Of a DNA stretch of 64,000 nt, positions 36,916-50,200 are shown piece after piece. The notes below the pieces were generated by a model that had not been told where the DNA came from, did not search any database, and saw nothing but the letters and a program-made list of their open reading frames with translations. The stretch spans positions 4,836,001 through 4,900,000 of the forward strand of contig OZ004582.1 of NCBI GenBank assembly GCA_963924555.1. The letters are read 5' to 3'. The stretch's first letter is position 1, and each line of letters starts with the position of its first letter. Origin of the DNA: Crambe crambe. Its lineage: Eukaryota > Porifera > Demospongiae > Poecilosclerida > Crambeidae. The translations under genes and the position numbers were made by a program.

Positions 36916-37733
36916 AACCACGTGCTGTCATTATGACGATTTAATCTTGCGCATGCGCAATCAGGCCCTATTTTAATGGGCCTGGGAACGAGGCTAACTC
37001 CAAGTTTGAGATAACTGGATAGAAGTCTTCACAGTTTTGAAGAAAATAGTCCCAAGGGTTAATTATATCTGTTGCTTGAAACATTACTGTAACTTTTAAT
37101 TAAGCAGTAGTGACTTGTGTTGTATGGAAGGGAAAAGAGTAATGAAAGGTATGCAATCGTTCTCTGGATATGAAAAAATAGAAATTTAGGTCAGACAATG
37201 GCTAGTCCAGCTGCTGGAATTGTGAGGAAAAAAATCTCTTAAAAATCACATTTCATAAAATAGAACAGAGCTACAATACTGTCTTAGCTATATGATTACT
37301 TTAGTGCAGCAAAAAAAGGTAGCTATCAATGTGAATACCACAGACTCTAATAAGCGCACCTCGCAGATTTTATAGGAAGTGCATGGTTTCTCCCTGAATT
37401 TGCTGTTTTAATTAGTACACGCTTCTGTCATGATTAGCACATGCACTTTACTGCACACTCGTCACGTGCTTGAAGTCGTTGCTACGGGCAGGATGGCCAA
37501 ACATACAAGAAAGAGCTATACGAGAATTCAAGTTGGAAGAGTCAAATAATCTGTATTGAATAAAATAGCATCTCTACAGCCATACTTAGTCTACTAGTGT
37601 TTATAAACAGCCACAAGCATAAAATGGGAGGTAACATGTGGGTGTGGTTAAGAGAATTAGGCACATATCGTTTATTAAGCACATAAACCTTACCATCTAG
37701 CACTTGTACTAATTAACCCGAGTCTACGGTATA

Positions 37734-37825
37734 AGTCTCACAAGGCCAAACCCTTTACCAACCGCAGCACGGATCATGGATCATCTGCACTGCAATGCAG
37801 TTGGTAAAGGGTCTGGCCATGCGAG
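37734..37825. repeat. Short palindromic MITE
   Basis: GTCTCACAAGGCCAAACCCTTTACCAAC is mirrored as GTTGGTAAAGGGTCTGGCCATGCGAGAC around a short loop. Same style as the other foldbacks in the window. Confidence 0.7.
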
Positions 37826-37833
37826 ACTAGACT

Positions 37834-38662
37834 ATAACCGAACCTCGATTATCAATTCTGGATTGAAAATGTTAAAGGTCAAAGTTCAGAATACACATTG
37901 CGCACATTTCGTAACGGGTGTCAAAGTGGGTATGGTTATGTAATTTTCATTATCCAAACATTCACTTATCCGACATGCTGTCCAGAGCTAGTCTCTGTCC
38001 CAGCCCCCTAGCTCACAGCACTGGATGTATTGCATCACCAGCACGCGAGGAAGGGGTCTGGTGGTCGGGCTGCAGCGATCACGGAACTGCGCCGGAATTC
38101 AGGCGCACCCAATGATTAGATTTCCACTTTACCACACATTAACTTTCGCGCGAAAAGGGGTGTGGTAGGTGAAACTTGATAATAATGGAGAAGTGGCCAG
38201 ATGTCTGCAGTTCATTTTGAATCTCTTGAACTCGCTTTAACTCTTTATAGCATGGATGTTTGCAGATCCAGGGTCCACCACTAGCTATTGGAGAGATCAT
38301 TGCAGGGTTTATCCTTCCCTGGGAGATATACTTCTCTAGAACAGGTAGCACTTCCTTGTTAGCACTACTGTGGAGAACCCTGCGCTCTCTGTGATCAGTG
38401 AGCTCTTTCCCACAGACCCTGCAAGAAAGCTGCCTCATTGCTGCTGCATGCAATAACTTTTTTCCCGCGGCAAAATGAACACGCATGCGCATAATTATTG
38501 AATTTAAGTAAAATTCCAAACATTCCTCAGTTCCGTGACCGCTGCAGCCCGACCACCAGACCCCTTTCTCGCGTGCTGGTGATGCAATACATCCAGTGCT
38601 GTGAGCTAGGGGGCTGGGACAGAGACTAGTCCAGAGCTGTTCGGATAATCGAGGGTCTACTG
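37834..38662. mobile_element. pogo/Tigger-like element with long internal inverted repeats
   Basis: The right end, read inward on the minus strand, is CAGTAGACCCTCGATTATCC, with TA outside (38663-38664). The left end near 37834 keeps only CCTCGATTATC. Inside are inverted arms of about 115 bp (37979-38095 and 38526-38645), almost identical over the block with GCTCACAGCACTGGATGTAT. The segment between the arms contains the minus-strand zinc-binding ORF. Confidence 0.6.
38139..38438 (-). CDS. Putative zinc-binding N-terminal module, 99 residues
   Basis: The start at 38438 is preferred over the longer upstream ORF because upstream codons merely translate the inverted-repeat arm. The product begins MRQLSCRVCGKELTDHRERR and later has WICKHPCYKEL, giving a C-x2-C ... 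C-x3-C arrangement like zinc-finger-associated or transposon-derived N-terminal domains. It ends at a stop at 38139 without a clear donor, so it may be a first exon whose continuation is lost or unseen. A GCATGCGCAT motif lies about 45 nt upstream. Function unknown; it could be cargo of the surrounding pogo-like element. Confidence 0.45.
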   Translation of the reverse strand: MRQLSCRVCGKELTDHRERRVLHSSANKEVLPVLEKYISQGRINPAMISPIASGGPWICKHPCYKELKRVQEIQNELQTSGHFSIIIKFHLPHPFSRES

Positions 38663-39182
38663 TAGTGCAGATTGCAATAACCTCTTGTGTGCTGCTCATC
38701 AACCGTACATTGATTCCAATCAAGCTTGTGGTATAGCTGATTTTCCTACAGCCTATTTTCATACAGTTTCAACCTAGTCTATCATGCTATCTAGCTACAC
38801 CCGCTGGCTAGAAAACCTACTACTAGTAGTAAACACACCGGCAGAGATGTTAATACCACGAAGAACACTAAAATAAAATTCTCCATAATAATAATTATTC
38901 TATCTTCAGGCTGGCCCCGCGCGCGCACACATCAGGCGGCGCCGACCCTATACCTTGGCAGCTGATAGCTAGCTAGCTAGCTACAATAGATTTCAAACGA
39001 GTTCTGGACTACAGAATAAATAATACACAATGATTTGAGATTTCCCTAGTTGGCTACCTCCATCAACAAAAATAATTTAAAAACTGTATGATCCAGTTGT
39101 TAATAATAATTCTGTGCTGACAAATAAAAAAGTGCAGAGTTTGATATTGCTATAGATTACTATTATACTGAAGTGTATAATG

Positions 39183-40497
<1,315 letters not shown>

Positions 40498-40699
40498 CTA
40501 CAAAAGCAATTCCACAGTAAATTAATAAGCCGATTAGAATTCTATAGCTGCATGGTCAAGTAGATATTCTCTATCCATGCAATGCAGCTCTAAGTGACTC
40601 TTCTTATAAAGACATTTTTGTTATTCCCTTCTGTCACTGTTAACTTGATCAACTTGAGCAGTGTACATTTCTTTCATAAACCATTCCATATTCATGTAG

Positions 40700-43600
40700 G
40701 TCACTGTGTCTTCCCATCCATCAATCCAAGTCTGAGATTCTTAACTGATGTTATGAGCGTGGCATCAGCTCCTGAAGGCACTATCATTTCATTCACATGC
40801 AATAATGAAAATCAAGTATTGGATGGCATAGATAATGCCACATGTATTGAGGGTAGGTGGAGTCCAGATATTGATGGTGTCATGTGCAGAGGTAAGTAGC
40901 TCTTCATCCTTATCATAATATGAAATGGTTGAGCATTCCTATTTCAGGAGACTGTGGGTTACCTATGTTTGGAGATGATGTGGTGGTAAATAATGACTTC
41001 AATGCTACTTTAACTTCACTTGTGCTGATGGCTTGAGTCCCACTGCTATCATCAGAACCGTCTGTTCACCAAATGGCTCTTGGAATCCAGATCCTGCACA
41101 CATCAAATGTGTCAATACTAGTGCTAATCCCACCACTGGTAGTATTGATAATAATATAACAGCAGGAGTGGATGAATGACACAATCATCATTATTGGTAT
41201 GATAGCTACATGCATACTATACACCTTACGAGTTCTGCTATACAGCTCCTTTAGATTGGGTATTATGCACATAACATAAAATAGTATTTTAAGGGTATAG
41301 CTATGGCACTCTAGTAGCTGTGCTAATTATAATTAGTCTTGCAACTACATACTCCTAATTAATAATCGCTTTGTTATGATCTCCACCCCCTAAACATTTC
41401 CTTTATCTGAATCATGGTCACACATTCTGCTCTGCCAGCATATGCCTCTTTATTGCTATAGGAGGAGCAGTTGCTGGTGGGATCATCTTGGTTGTTGTCA
41501 TGGTGATATCTCTTATACTATTGAAGAAAATTAGAAGTAATATTTATATGCTTTGTAAGCCAACCTATTATTCCCCTTTCATCTTGTAGATGAGACAAGA
41601 AAGAAAAGAAGGTAATTAGCTACATAATAATAAAGCTGCACACTATATAAATAATTTATTTTAAAATATGTCATGTGGTAGCTAAATTTGATCATACAAT
41701 CAAGCTTTTGTGGATTAATTGCGAACTATTGTGTCCCTCATATGTTTTCTATTCTTTAGGACTGTGCAGCAGCATGATTATCAAGGTGTCAATTCTGAGG
41801 TAATCATAATATAATGTGAAAATTAAGTTAGGAATATTGTGTAATATCATTCATAAGATGTCACCGAATGAGCATAACAGGACTGTACATGATGTTCCTG
41901 TTGGTCATGCACCCCAGTCTTCTTCACAAGAAAGTATACTAAGTGTATGTAATCTTTTTTTCTTAATCCTACATGTAACTACATATTCTTTTTTGTGTGT
42001 GTGTTCTATCATTTATAAGGTTTCATCGAGTTCACATGATGTTCCTGCAGAGTACAGCACCATCAATCATGCTCATGCAGCCAAGTCTTCAAAAAGAAGT
42101 CCTACAACTGTACGTACATATGTCAGCATCTATAACAGTTGCTATTTTATAAATAGCTATCATTAGCGTGTGCTCCATACAGTATTATTTTGATGGGATG
42201 TATCTGTAAGGCTTGATTACACAACTATGCTATCCCTTGAATATGAATGATTCATGTGTAATCTGTATGGCCATTAAGGTAGCACTTGGTACCGGTAAAT
42301 CATGTGATGTCCCTGACCTGTAGGCAATTAGCCACGCTCATATACTGAAGTCTTCGCAAGATCCATTTCATCTTTCTGCGGAGTATAATACCCTCGACCA
42401 TGCTCATGTGCAGAAATTTCCATCAAGGGTATGATAGAAACTGTCAGCATTGCAACTCCCTTTGATTCTTTCATGTGAGATTGTAAAAGGGTTATGGTCT
42501 CTGCCATTTTGTAGGCAGAAAAACAATGCCATTAGTAGCTAACTAAAATTTAATGTTTATAGCTAAAGAAAATTAATAGTTTCAATGGCAGCAACCACAT
42601 CACTTTTACATGAATTGAAGGTGTGTACTTCATGTGATCTAAGTAGATCACATCAATGCCCTGTAGCTATGCAAAATTTTTATCAAGGACCAAAGATACA
42701 GTTACAGCTATTTCTATTTCTTTCAGAAACTCCGTAGTACTGCCAATCCATTGGCCAGTGAGGATAAAGTTTTAGACACTAGTGGTTTGATATATGCTGA
42801 TCTTGCTTCCACTAAGAAGAAACCTTCTGTTATTACAATGCCACCCCCCATCATTGAGCCTGTAGTTTATTCTGACATAACTGGAACCATTCCTCTTAAA
42901 ACTGCTGCAACTGCACCTCCTAGCAGGCTGCAGAAAAATCCAGGTAATAAGTGTATAGCATGTTTACAAGGTTGTAGACAAAAAGATAATTGAGGGGGGG
43001 GGGGGGGACTTTGGATATTAGCTAACAGAGGCAGCACAATATTATCCCAAAAGCCCCCCCCCCCCTCCTCCTCCCCCCCAGTACCCCCTTGTCTACAGCC
43101 TCGGTTTATTCTACACTTTAACACCTCTACAGTCCTTTGTACTTTAGTTAATTGATTTTCAGATTCTTCACTGGATCTTAATATGTTGCTAATCCAAATT
43201 CGCGAAGTGACATCTGAATGGTATTCATATACAAAAGCCATTGGAGTACCTGCTCAAATGCTGGATGAGATTGATAACATGCAGCTAAATGACTATCACA
43301 AACTAGTGGAGGCACTGGATTACTGGTTCCGCATCCATTCAAAAGACCCTGCCCCTACTTGGAGAGAGGTGGCACATGGGTTAAAGGTCATTGGTCATGG
43401 AAAGCTTGCTGATGATATTATGAAAGTATACACCACAGGTAAGAATTTATATTCAGAAATCTCTGTGATAGCCAGTCCCATGTAGCTAGCTATAGAAATC
43501 CATTTCTCAAAGATTAACTTTATAAAGGCTGGACTATTTCCAAACAGAAAAAGTCTACTGGTTATCATAAGTTATGGTTTGGGATTACTGAGATTATATC

Positions 43601-44179
43601 TCTCTTGGGATTATTGCTGAATTGAAAATTGAAAACATGTTTATGGCCATGGTAAAGTCTGTTATCAATATCAGTATGTACAGTCTCCATGGAAATTTAA
43701 ACAACCTTGTACCTGGTGTGTACTAGCTACAGTACAACTTCTTTATCTGGAACCTTGTCCTGGAACCTTGTCTATCATTTATTGGGATTAGGAAATATGT
43801 ACTACAAACATTTTTGAGAGTGGTTTGCACAACAATCAGTAGCAGCTACATCATTCTAGCATGTTTGTGCTAACTATGAAAACATTATAAATAATGCAGC
43901 ATAACCACAACATTAATACTTCAGTTATTAGGACTAGCTATAGCACTTATCAGACAGCCTGGGAAAATGGCTTTGATAAAGGTGTGCAGATAACTGAGAA
44001 CTCCACTGTAATATGAACATTGTTTTGTGACTACGTATGTACACTGGATAGCTAGCTAACACTGTTGTTTATTTATAGGTGACCTTCCTATAATGGTGGA
44101 TGATAGTAGCCTACCTCCTTCAACTCGGCGTACTTCAGAATCCCCTCCTCCTATACCGCCAAGATTAGATGACATTTAG
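40700..44179 (+). pseudogene. CCP/ITIM/death-domain receptor, copy B (broken)
   Basis: All eleven exons of receptor A are recognisable: 40700-40891 CCP1, 40948-41138 CCP2, 41462-41536 membrane helix, 41590-41611, 41760-41799, 41858-41944, 42020-42109, 42279-42428, 42727-42943 ITIM exon, 43163-43438 death domain, 44079-44179. Two lesions break it. A 16-nt deletion near 41010 shifts CCP2 into a TGA. A TAG at 42321-42323 interrupts the 150-nt cytoplasmic exon where copy A has TTG. The membrane exon is 9 nt shorter than in A. LIYADL, VVYSDI, the death domain and the proline-rich end remain open and conserved. Skipping the 42279-42428 exon would keep phase, so a shortened transcript is possible in principle, but the CCP2 lesion remains. 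Confidence 0.8.
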
Positions 44180-44574
44180 TTATATTTCTGTCCTATACCA
44201 ACTAGCTGTGTATTATTATTATATGAGTGTTAGTTGTTTACATTCTGTATGCAATCCAATTATTAAACAGAAAAATAGCCCTGCCAATAACAGCCAATTG
44301 CAAGGACCAAGTAGTTAACTAAATAAGAAGAGCTTGAGACCTGCTAAGCTAATTGTATAGATGAAAGCTGCATGGCTAATACATGTGTATGTCAAACAAG
44401 GAGTGTGTAGAAACTGATTGATTGGATCATCCTTCACAAGGTGGCTAGTGCATGTAAACGCAAACCTGTAATGCTTGCCATAAAGCACTTAGATAGCCTA
44501 GTGATGGCCTACTAGGCCAACAATTGCCTATACAATCCACTTTGATAAAAGGTGGTGGGCTATTATAGTAACCA

Positions 44575-44584
44575 TATATAAAAA
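44575..44584 (+). promoter_or_regulatory. TATA-box-like sequence upstream of GH76 copy B
   Basis: TATATAAAAA conserved with copy A, about 92 bp before the ATG at 44676. Confidence 0.4.
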
Positions 44585-44675
44585 TGCTGATCACATGACA
44601 AACATAACAACCACTCCAGCATTTCCCATAATTAGATATCTACAAAGAAGGAAACATTTTCCTGACAGGATTTTA

Positions 44676-46791
44676 ATGGAAAAGATCTCTGTGGCCATTG
44701 TCTTTCTTCTAATCACCATAACATATTTCACTCCTAGTCTTTCATTGAGTCCAAGTGAGTCAAGATACCAGACTACAACTGAAGCTGTCACTCGAGCATA
44801 CCAAGCACTTGAAGGCATCTTTAACTACTACTGGAAATCCGATCCTCTTGCCACCAAAATCAAGTTCCTGTTCATATGTGGACAGATAGGTGGGTGGGGG
44901 AAACTGCGTTCAGAGAATGAATGCAGTTGTAGTGATCATAAAGCTTGTGTGAACTGTTATAGATGGTTTGATGCCATTTTATTGGAGTCTGTGGCCACTT
45001 ATGGGATCTATACGAATTCTAAGAATCATTCTGAAGTGGCTGAAACTATTTATGATCACTCGCCCTATAATGGAAATTGGAATGCAACAGCGACGTGTTC
45101 TTTTATTGACGACTTTTCCTGGTATGGAATAGCATATCTTCGTGTGTACGAGTGGCTGCAGGTAAAATAATAGTTCATGTAATTATTGAAGGAGACCTAG
45201 CTATCCTTAGTTGCATAGTAGTGGTGGCAGCTAGCTAATTTTCACCGCCTTATTTGAAACACCTAATGAGATGTAAGTAGCTATATAATTTCTTTCTGTA
45301 ATAGGATGAGAAGTGGCTGAATCGTTCCATAGCCCTTTATGACTGGGCATGGCAATATGGCTGGGATGAATCATGTGGGGGCTTCTGGTGGAGCAACTGT
45401 GACGACTCCAAATTCAAGGACTCCATCACTATACTTGAAGTCATGCATTTCTCTGCAAAATTGGCGTTCATGTTTCCGAATGAATCTCGTTACTTGAACA
45501 ACACCTTGAAAGTTTGGAATTGGTTCTTCAGCTTTGACAATGGATATATGGTTTGATGAGTGATGAATACCTAGTCTCAACTGGAGCAATTCCAGAGAAA
45601 TGTTGCAATTCTACATCTGAAGCTCAAAATCAATGTCATAACACTCGCCTTCCTGGTACTTCATACAACCAAGGATTATTGATGAGTACCTGTGCATACT
45701 TGTATATTCGGACTTGTAATATCACATATCATAAGACAGGGCTGAGACTCCTAGATGCCATAATTGCTAACTATACCACCAAAGATGGAATTTTAGTTGA
45801 CGAACCACGCTCTTATCAATCTTTCGAGGGTGCATGCTGGGGAAATGCTGATCCTGGAGGGGATTGGTACTCCTTCAATGGTATATTCATGCTCCATCTG
45901 GGATACTTTACCGATTTGCTCTGGCAAAATAAATCCCTTGAGGTCAAAGATTTACAGAGTATTAGAAACCTGATTAACAAGACCAGTGAAGCTGCTTGGA
46001 ACAGATCTGCACAATGGCCACCATTTGATTCGACTGATGGTTGTAACATAGGGGTAGACCCTGTTGATTCTAAGGCTAATTACCCTAAATTTCATTGGTG
46101 GTGGGGAGAACATAAAGATGAAACATTACAGCTTATTCCTCCAGATCCAAAGTATTTCTTTCATAGACGTAAACTAGGCTGCACTGCTGTTAATGGAGGC
46201 TCCCCCATTTGGAAAGGGAAAACCAAAACTGAAGATGCTTGCATGGAAAAGTGTCAATCTAATTACGAATGTTCAAAATATCAGTTCAAGATTCCAAATG
46301 GTGACATCAGTGCTCCAAAACGTAACTGCTGGCTGTGGTCCTTCAATAGATCCAATCACCAATGTCGACTGAATAAGGAGGATTTTAGCATTGGTATCAA
46401 ACGTCCTGTGGGAAATGCAACATGCTCTGCCAAGTGTGGATTGAAAGAGCCTCAGAAAATTGACCACAGTGTGTGCTATTGTGATGAGAATTGTGCTTTT
46501 CACATGGATTGCTGTCTGGACTATGCCGATCACTGCAAGCCTGCCAAGCCTATCCTTTGCAAAGGAAACTGTACAGACTTGACCCCCAGGCCCATACCAC
46601 AGGGGGGATACTGCTGGTGTTTCGATGGCTGCAATGGGTGGTTCACCGATAACAACAGTGCTGGAAGTTGCTGTCCTGATTATCCACAGGAGTGCATGCA
46701 GTTAAGCATACCTGTGTGCTTAGATGGTCGTACTCAAACATCAGCTCTAAGCCTATTTCTGGCACAAATGAAAGTATTGGGACTGAAATAA
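44676..46791 (+). pseudogene. GH76 alpha-1,6-mannanase-like protein with PAN-like and SMB-like domains, copy B (frameshift)
   Basis: Exons 44676-45161 and 45305-46791. Exon 1 is fully open, with signal peptide and the catalytic IDDFSWYGIAYLRVYEW segment (Tyr where copy A has a stop). In exon 2 a 2-nt AT insertion in GGATATATGG (45542-45551; copy A reads GGATATGG) shifts the frame into TGA at 45554-45556, after about 245 residues. Downstream, the original frame is open from 45553 to the same C-terminus, including SYNQGLLM, the PAN-like and both SMB-like modules, plus a 3-codon insertion relative to A near 46302. The lesion lies in a short TA repeat, typical of replication slippage or sequencing error. 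Confidence 0.85.
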
Positions 46792-47211
46792 CTGCTCTAG
46801 TAGTTGAGTTCTGAATATTTAATGCCAATGTACAAAGCCAACTCTCTAAAAATGACTAGCTACTGTAATTAAAGGTCCTATTATTCTAGCTAAGAAAATT
46901 ATTTTTATATACCCAGGATGTATGAACATAGGACCTATGATACTTTGTTGTTATCTTCTGAATATTGTTGCGCTGGTGTCTCTGTGTCATGCTTTGGTAT
47001 AACTAGTGGTATTTGATGACCACTGATTGCTAATAACTGAGGGAGGAAACCATGTAGCGATCAAGCTAGTTAATACAACATAAAGGGTTCCATTCATGCT
47101 GAGCCACAGCTAGCAAAAAGAACATTTTAGCTAATGATTAGCTAGCTAGAATATCACAAAGGCATTCCTAAAAAATATACTTGCCATAAACTATGTATTC
47201 TAGTTAACTAG

Positions 47212-50200
47212 CTAAATATAGTTAAGTAAGCCAGTTTCATCTAGTGGTTCCTTCAACCATTTTTCGGACAGTGTAATCCAATCATCGACTGAACCAACTT
47301 CTGTGGGAGACTTTTTAAATTCTTGTTTCTGTTCCTTTTTGTCTACATTCTTACATTTCTTTGTCACATTATTTATGTTAACTTTACGTGATCTTAGATT
47401 TCTCGTTGAACGGGCAGCATTTTCCTCCTTCTCTTGTTTCTTGTTTACAGGATGGCTGCAAATGTCCTGATCTTTTAGTACATTACCATCATCAGTTGGA
47501 TCATTGGAGAGCTTTATGTCCATACAGCGAAACTCAGTTATCAATTTTGATTTCCCTAGCATAGCAGGACTATGATCAGCATCAGTAGATGACTTTTTGG
47601 TGTTAATACTTGATGGGACATGCTTTGTCCTAGCCATCAGTCTGGCAACGTTGGACCTGTTGTTGTGATGAAACTGCAAATCCTTTCTCAAATAAATGTC
47701 TCTAAAACTCACTGGTCTTGTACATTTAATGGTGCCACGTGATTGATTTGGTGATGAAGCATTTTTATATAAACAACCAGAAGGACGAGTTATAGCAGTT
47801 GTATTTCTTTGGTTATACAGGTATAAAATATCTGTTGTATCCTCTAATAGCGTATGCATATCATCAATACCAAGATCATCTAGTTTTAACCATCTTTTCA
47901 TTAGTGGATCCTTACAGAGAGGTATCACTTCTCTTCCTTTACATGTATGAATCTCTCTCTTCATTGTATCTTCACTGGAGCTAGTTTGCATTGCTCTTCG
48001 AAAATTCTTTCGTCTTTGCTCAACTCTTGCATCATGCTTCTTTCTTCTTGGCTCCACCCCTCTATCACATGAGGACTCAGCAATGCTATTGGAATCAACA
48101 AGACTTGCTAGGTTGACACATGAGAGCCCTACTGTTTTCAATAAAGTGATATTTCCCAGAATGCCATTCCAATTGTCTAATAGAGTCTCAAAAATGTTAC
48201 TTTTTTGAGTATCTTTGGGAGTCTCAGTACTAGGACTTAAGTGCATGTTTACGGTGCCTGCAATTGTTCCACCATATCCACTAAACAGGACTTTGCTATG
48301 ACCTGAGTATACATGATCTGGGCATTCAAATGAATCTGTGCTCAAGATGTTCAAATCCCTTTCCACATTTTTCTTCCAATAATCATGATCATTTGAAATT
48401 GCATGAGGCAATGAATACACACCTCTCTGTTTCACTTTATCGACACCATTCTGGTCATGGCAGACACTTTTCAGCCAATCTATACTCACTGATTTATTAC
48501 AATCATCTGTATGAAGTGGTAAAATAACCCTGTCTGACAAAACAGGTATGAGCATGGAAGAGTCAGCATACACCTGCAAGCACTGCAGAGATCTGGAAGA
48601 CTCAGCAGCAGTGGAAATCTCTTGACAAGTTCGTTCAATAAAATCAAAGTCATTACTGGTGTTATCAATATCTGTGTTGATGTCCACTTCACCATTCAGT
48701 TTTTCTTGTTCCTGCAATAGGTAAAGTATGCACTATGCTATAGCTACACAGTTGTCACTGCATGCTTATAGTTTATAGCTACATATGAACTAGCTAGCTA
48801 GCTTTTATGCATTATGATTTATGATTTCAATGTAGCTATTAGTAGTAAGTACAGAGAAAATCACCATTGACACTAGGCAATGAATTTTTTTAAACTTTGA
48901 ATTCAGTACCCATTTTATAGCATCCTTAAAATAGTGGCTGCTTAGGTTGTGGTCTTGCTAGATATTTTATAAGGGAAAAAGCATTTCGTGAAATGAAAAA
49001 AGATGTAGGGATGACCACTGCACAAAAAAGTAAGGAAACAAGAAGGATGGAATCTTTGTTCTGTATATCCAGCCAACAATCCCTACATATACGTCGGGTA
49101 GCTTCAGATTATAGTGTAGTAATACGTACATGTAGGGATTGTTGGCTGGATATACAGAACAAAGATTCCATCCTTCTTGTTTCCTTACTTTTTTGTGCAG
49201 TGGTCATCCCTACATCTTTTTTCATTTCACGAAATGCTTTTTCCCTTACTTGTTCCTGGTCTTTTTTTCCTCTCTTTTATGGTTTTAGCTATGTATAGAG
49301 TTCATTCTTCTATGTGTATGCAGGGACAGATGAAAGAAGAATAGTTCTCCAATAGCATACCAGCCCAATCACTATCAACGAGTCAAGGTGGAGGTAGAAG
49401 ATGCTGAAATAGAGTCTACCTTGTTGAATCTAAATCCCCGAGTCGATACAGTAGTCTATCATCATCATCACTATTCTAGCTACACATACCTATACCATAG
49501 CTAGCTAGCTAGAGGCAGCTGAATAATATTATAATTTCGAATAATTGGATATCAAATACATGCGCATGCGTATTATAGAAAAGATGGCTTCCTAATTGAA
49601 TTAGTCGAGTGCTGTGCTCCTTAGTGTCTTCTTTTTCATCGACTCTTTCGAGGATCAACGAGTAGAAAAGATCGTAGTTCGTAGAATTTGGAGTGGATTT
49701 GTCCAGAAATCATAGCTGTAGCTTGAGTGGTTCGAGAGATATGGTTGTCTAAGAAGAATAATAATAAGAAGAAGAATAATAATAATAATAAGGGAAAAAG
49801 CATTTCGTGAAATGAAAAAAGATGTAGGGATGACCACTGCTCAAAAAAGTAAGGAAACAAGAAGGATGGAATCTTTGTTCTGTATATCCAGCCAACAATC
49901 CCTACATATACGTCGGGTAGCTTCAGATTATAGTGTAGTAATGTACGTATATGTAGGGATTGTTGGCTGGATATACAGAACAAAGATTCCATCCTTCTTG
50001 TTTCCTTACTTTTTTGAGCAGTGGTCATCCCTACATCTTTTTTCATTTCACGAAATGCTTTTTCCCTTACTTGTTCCTGGTCTTTTTTCCTCTCTTTTAT
50101 GGTTTTAGCTATGTATAGAGTTCATTCTTCTATGTGTATGCAGGGACAGATGAAAGAAGAATAGTTCTCCAATAGCATACCAGCCCAATCATTATCAACG

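Noticed and set aside
38439-38762. N-terminal extension giving a 207-codon ORF
   Set aside because: The extension mostly translates the inverted-repeat arm and pogo-like terminus; the start at 38438 directly precedes the zinc-binding module.
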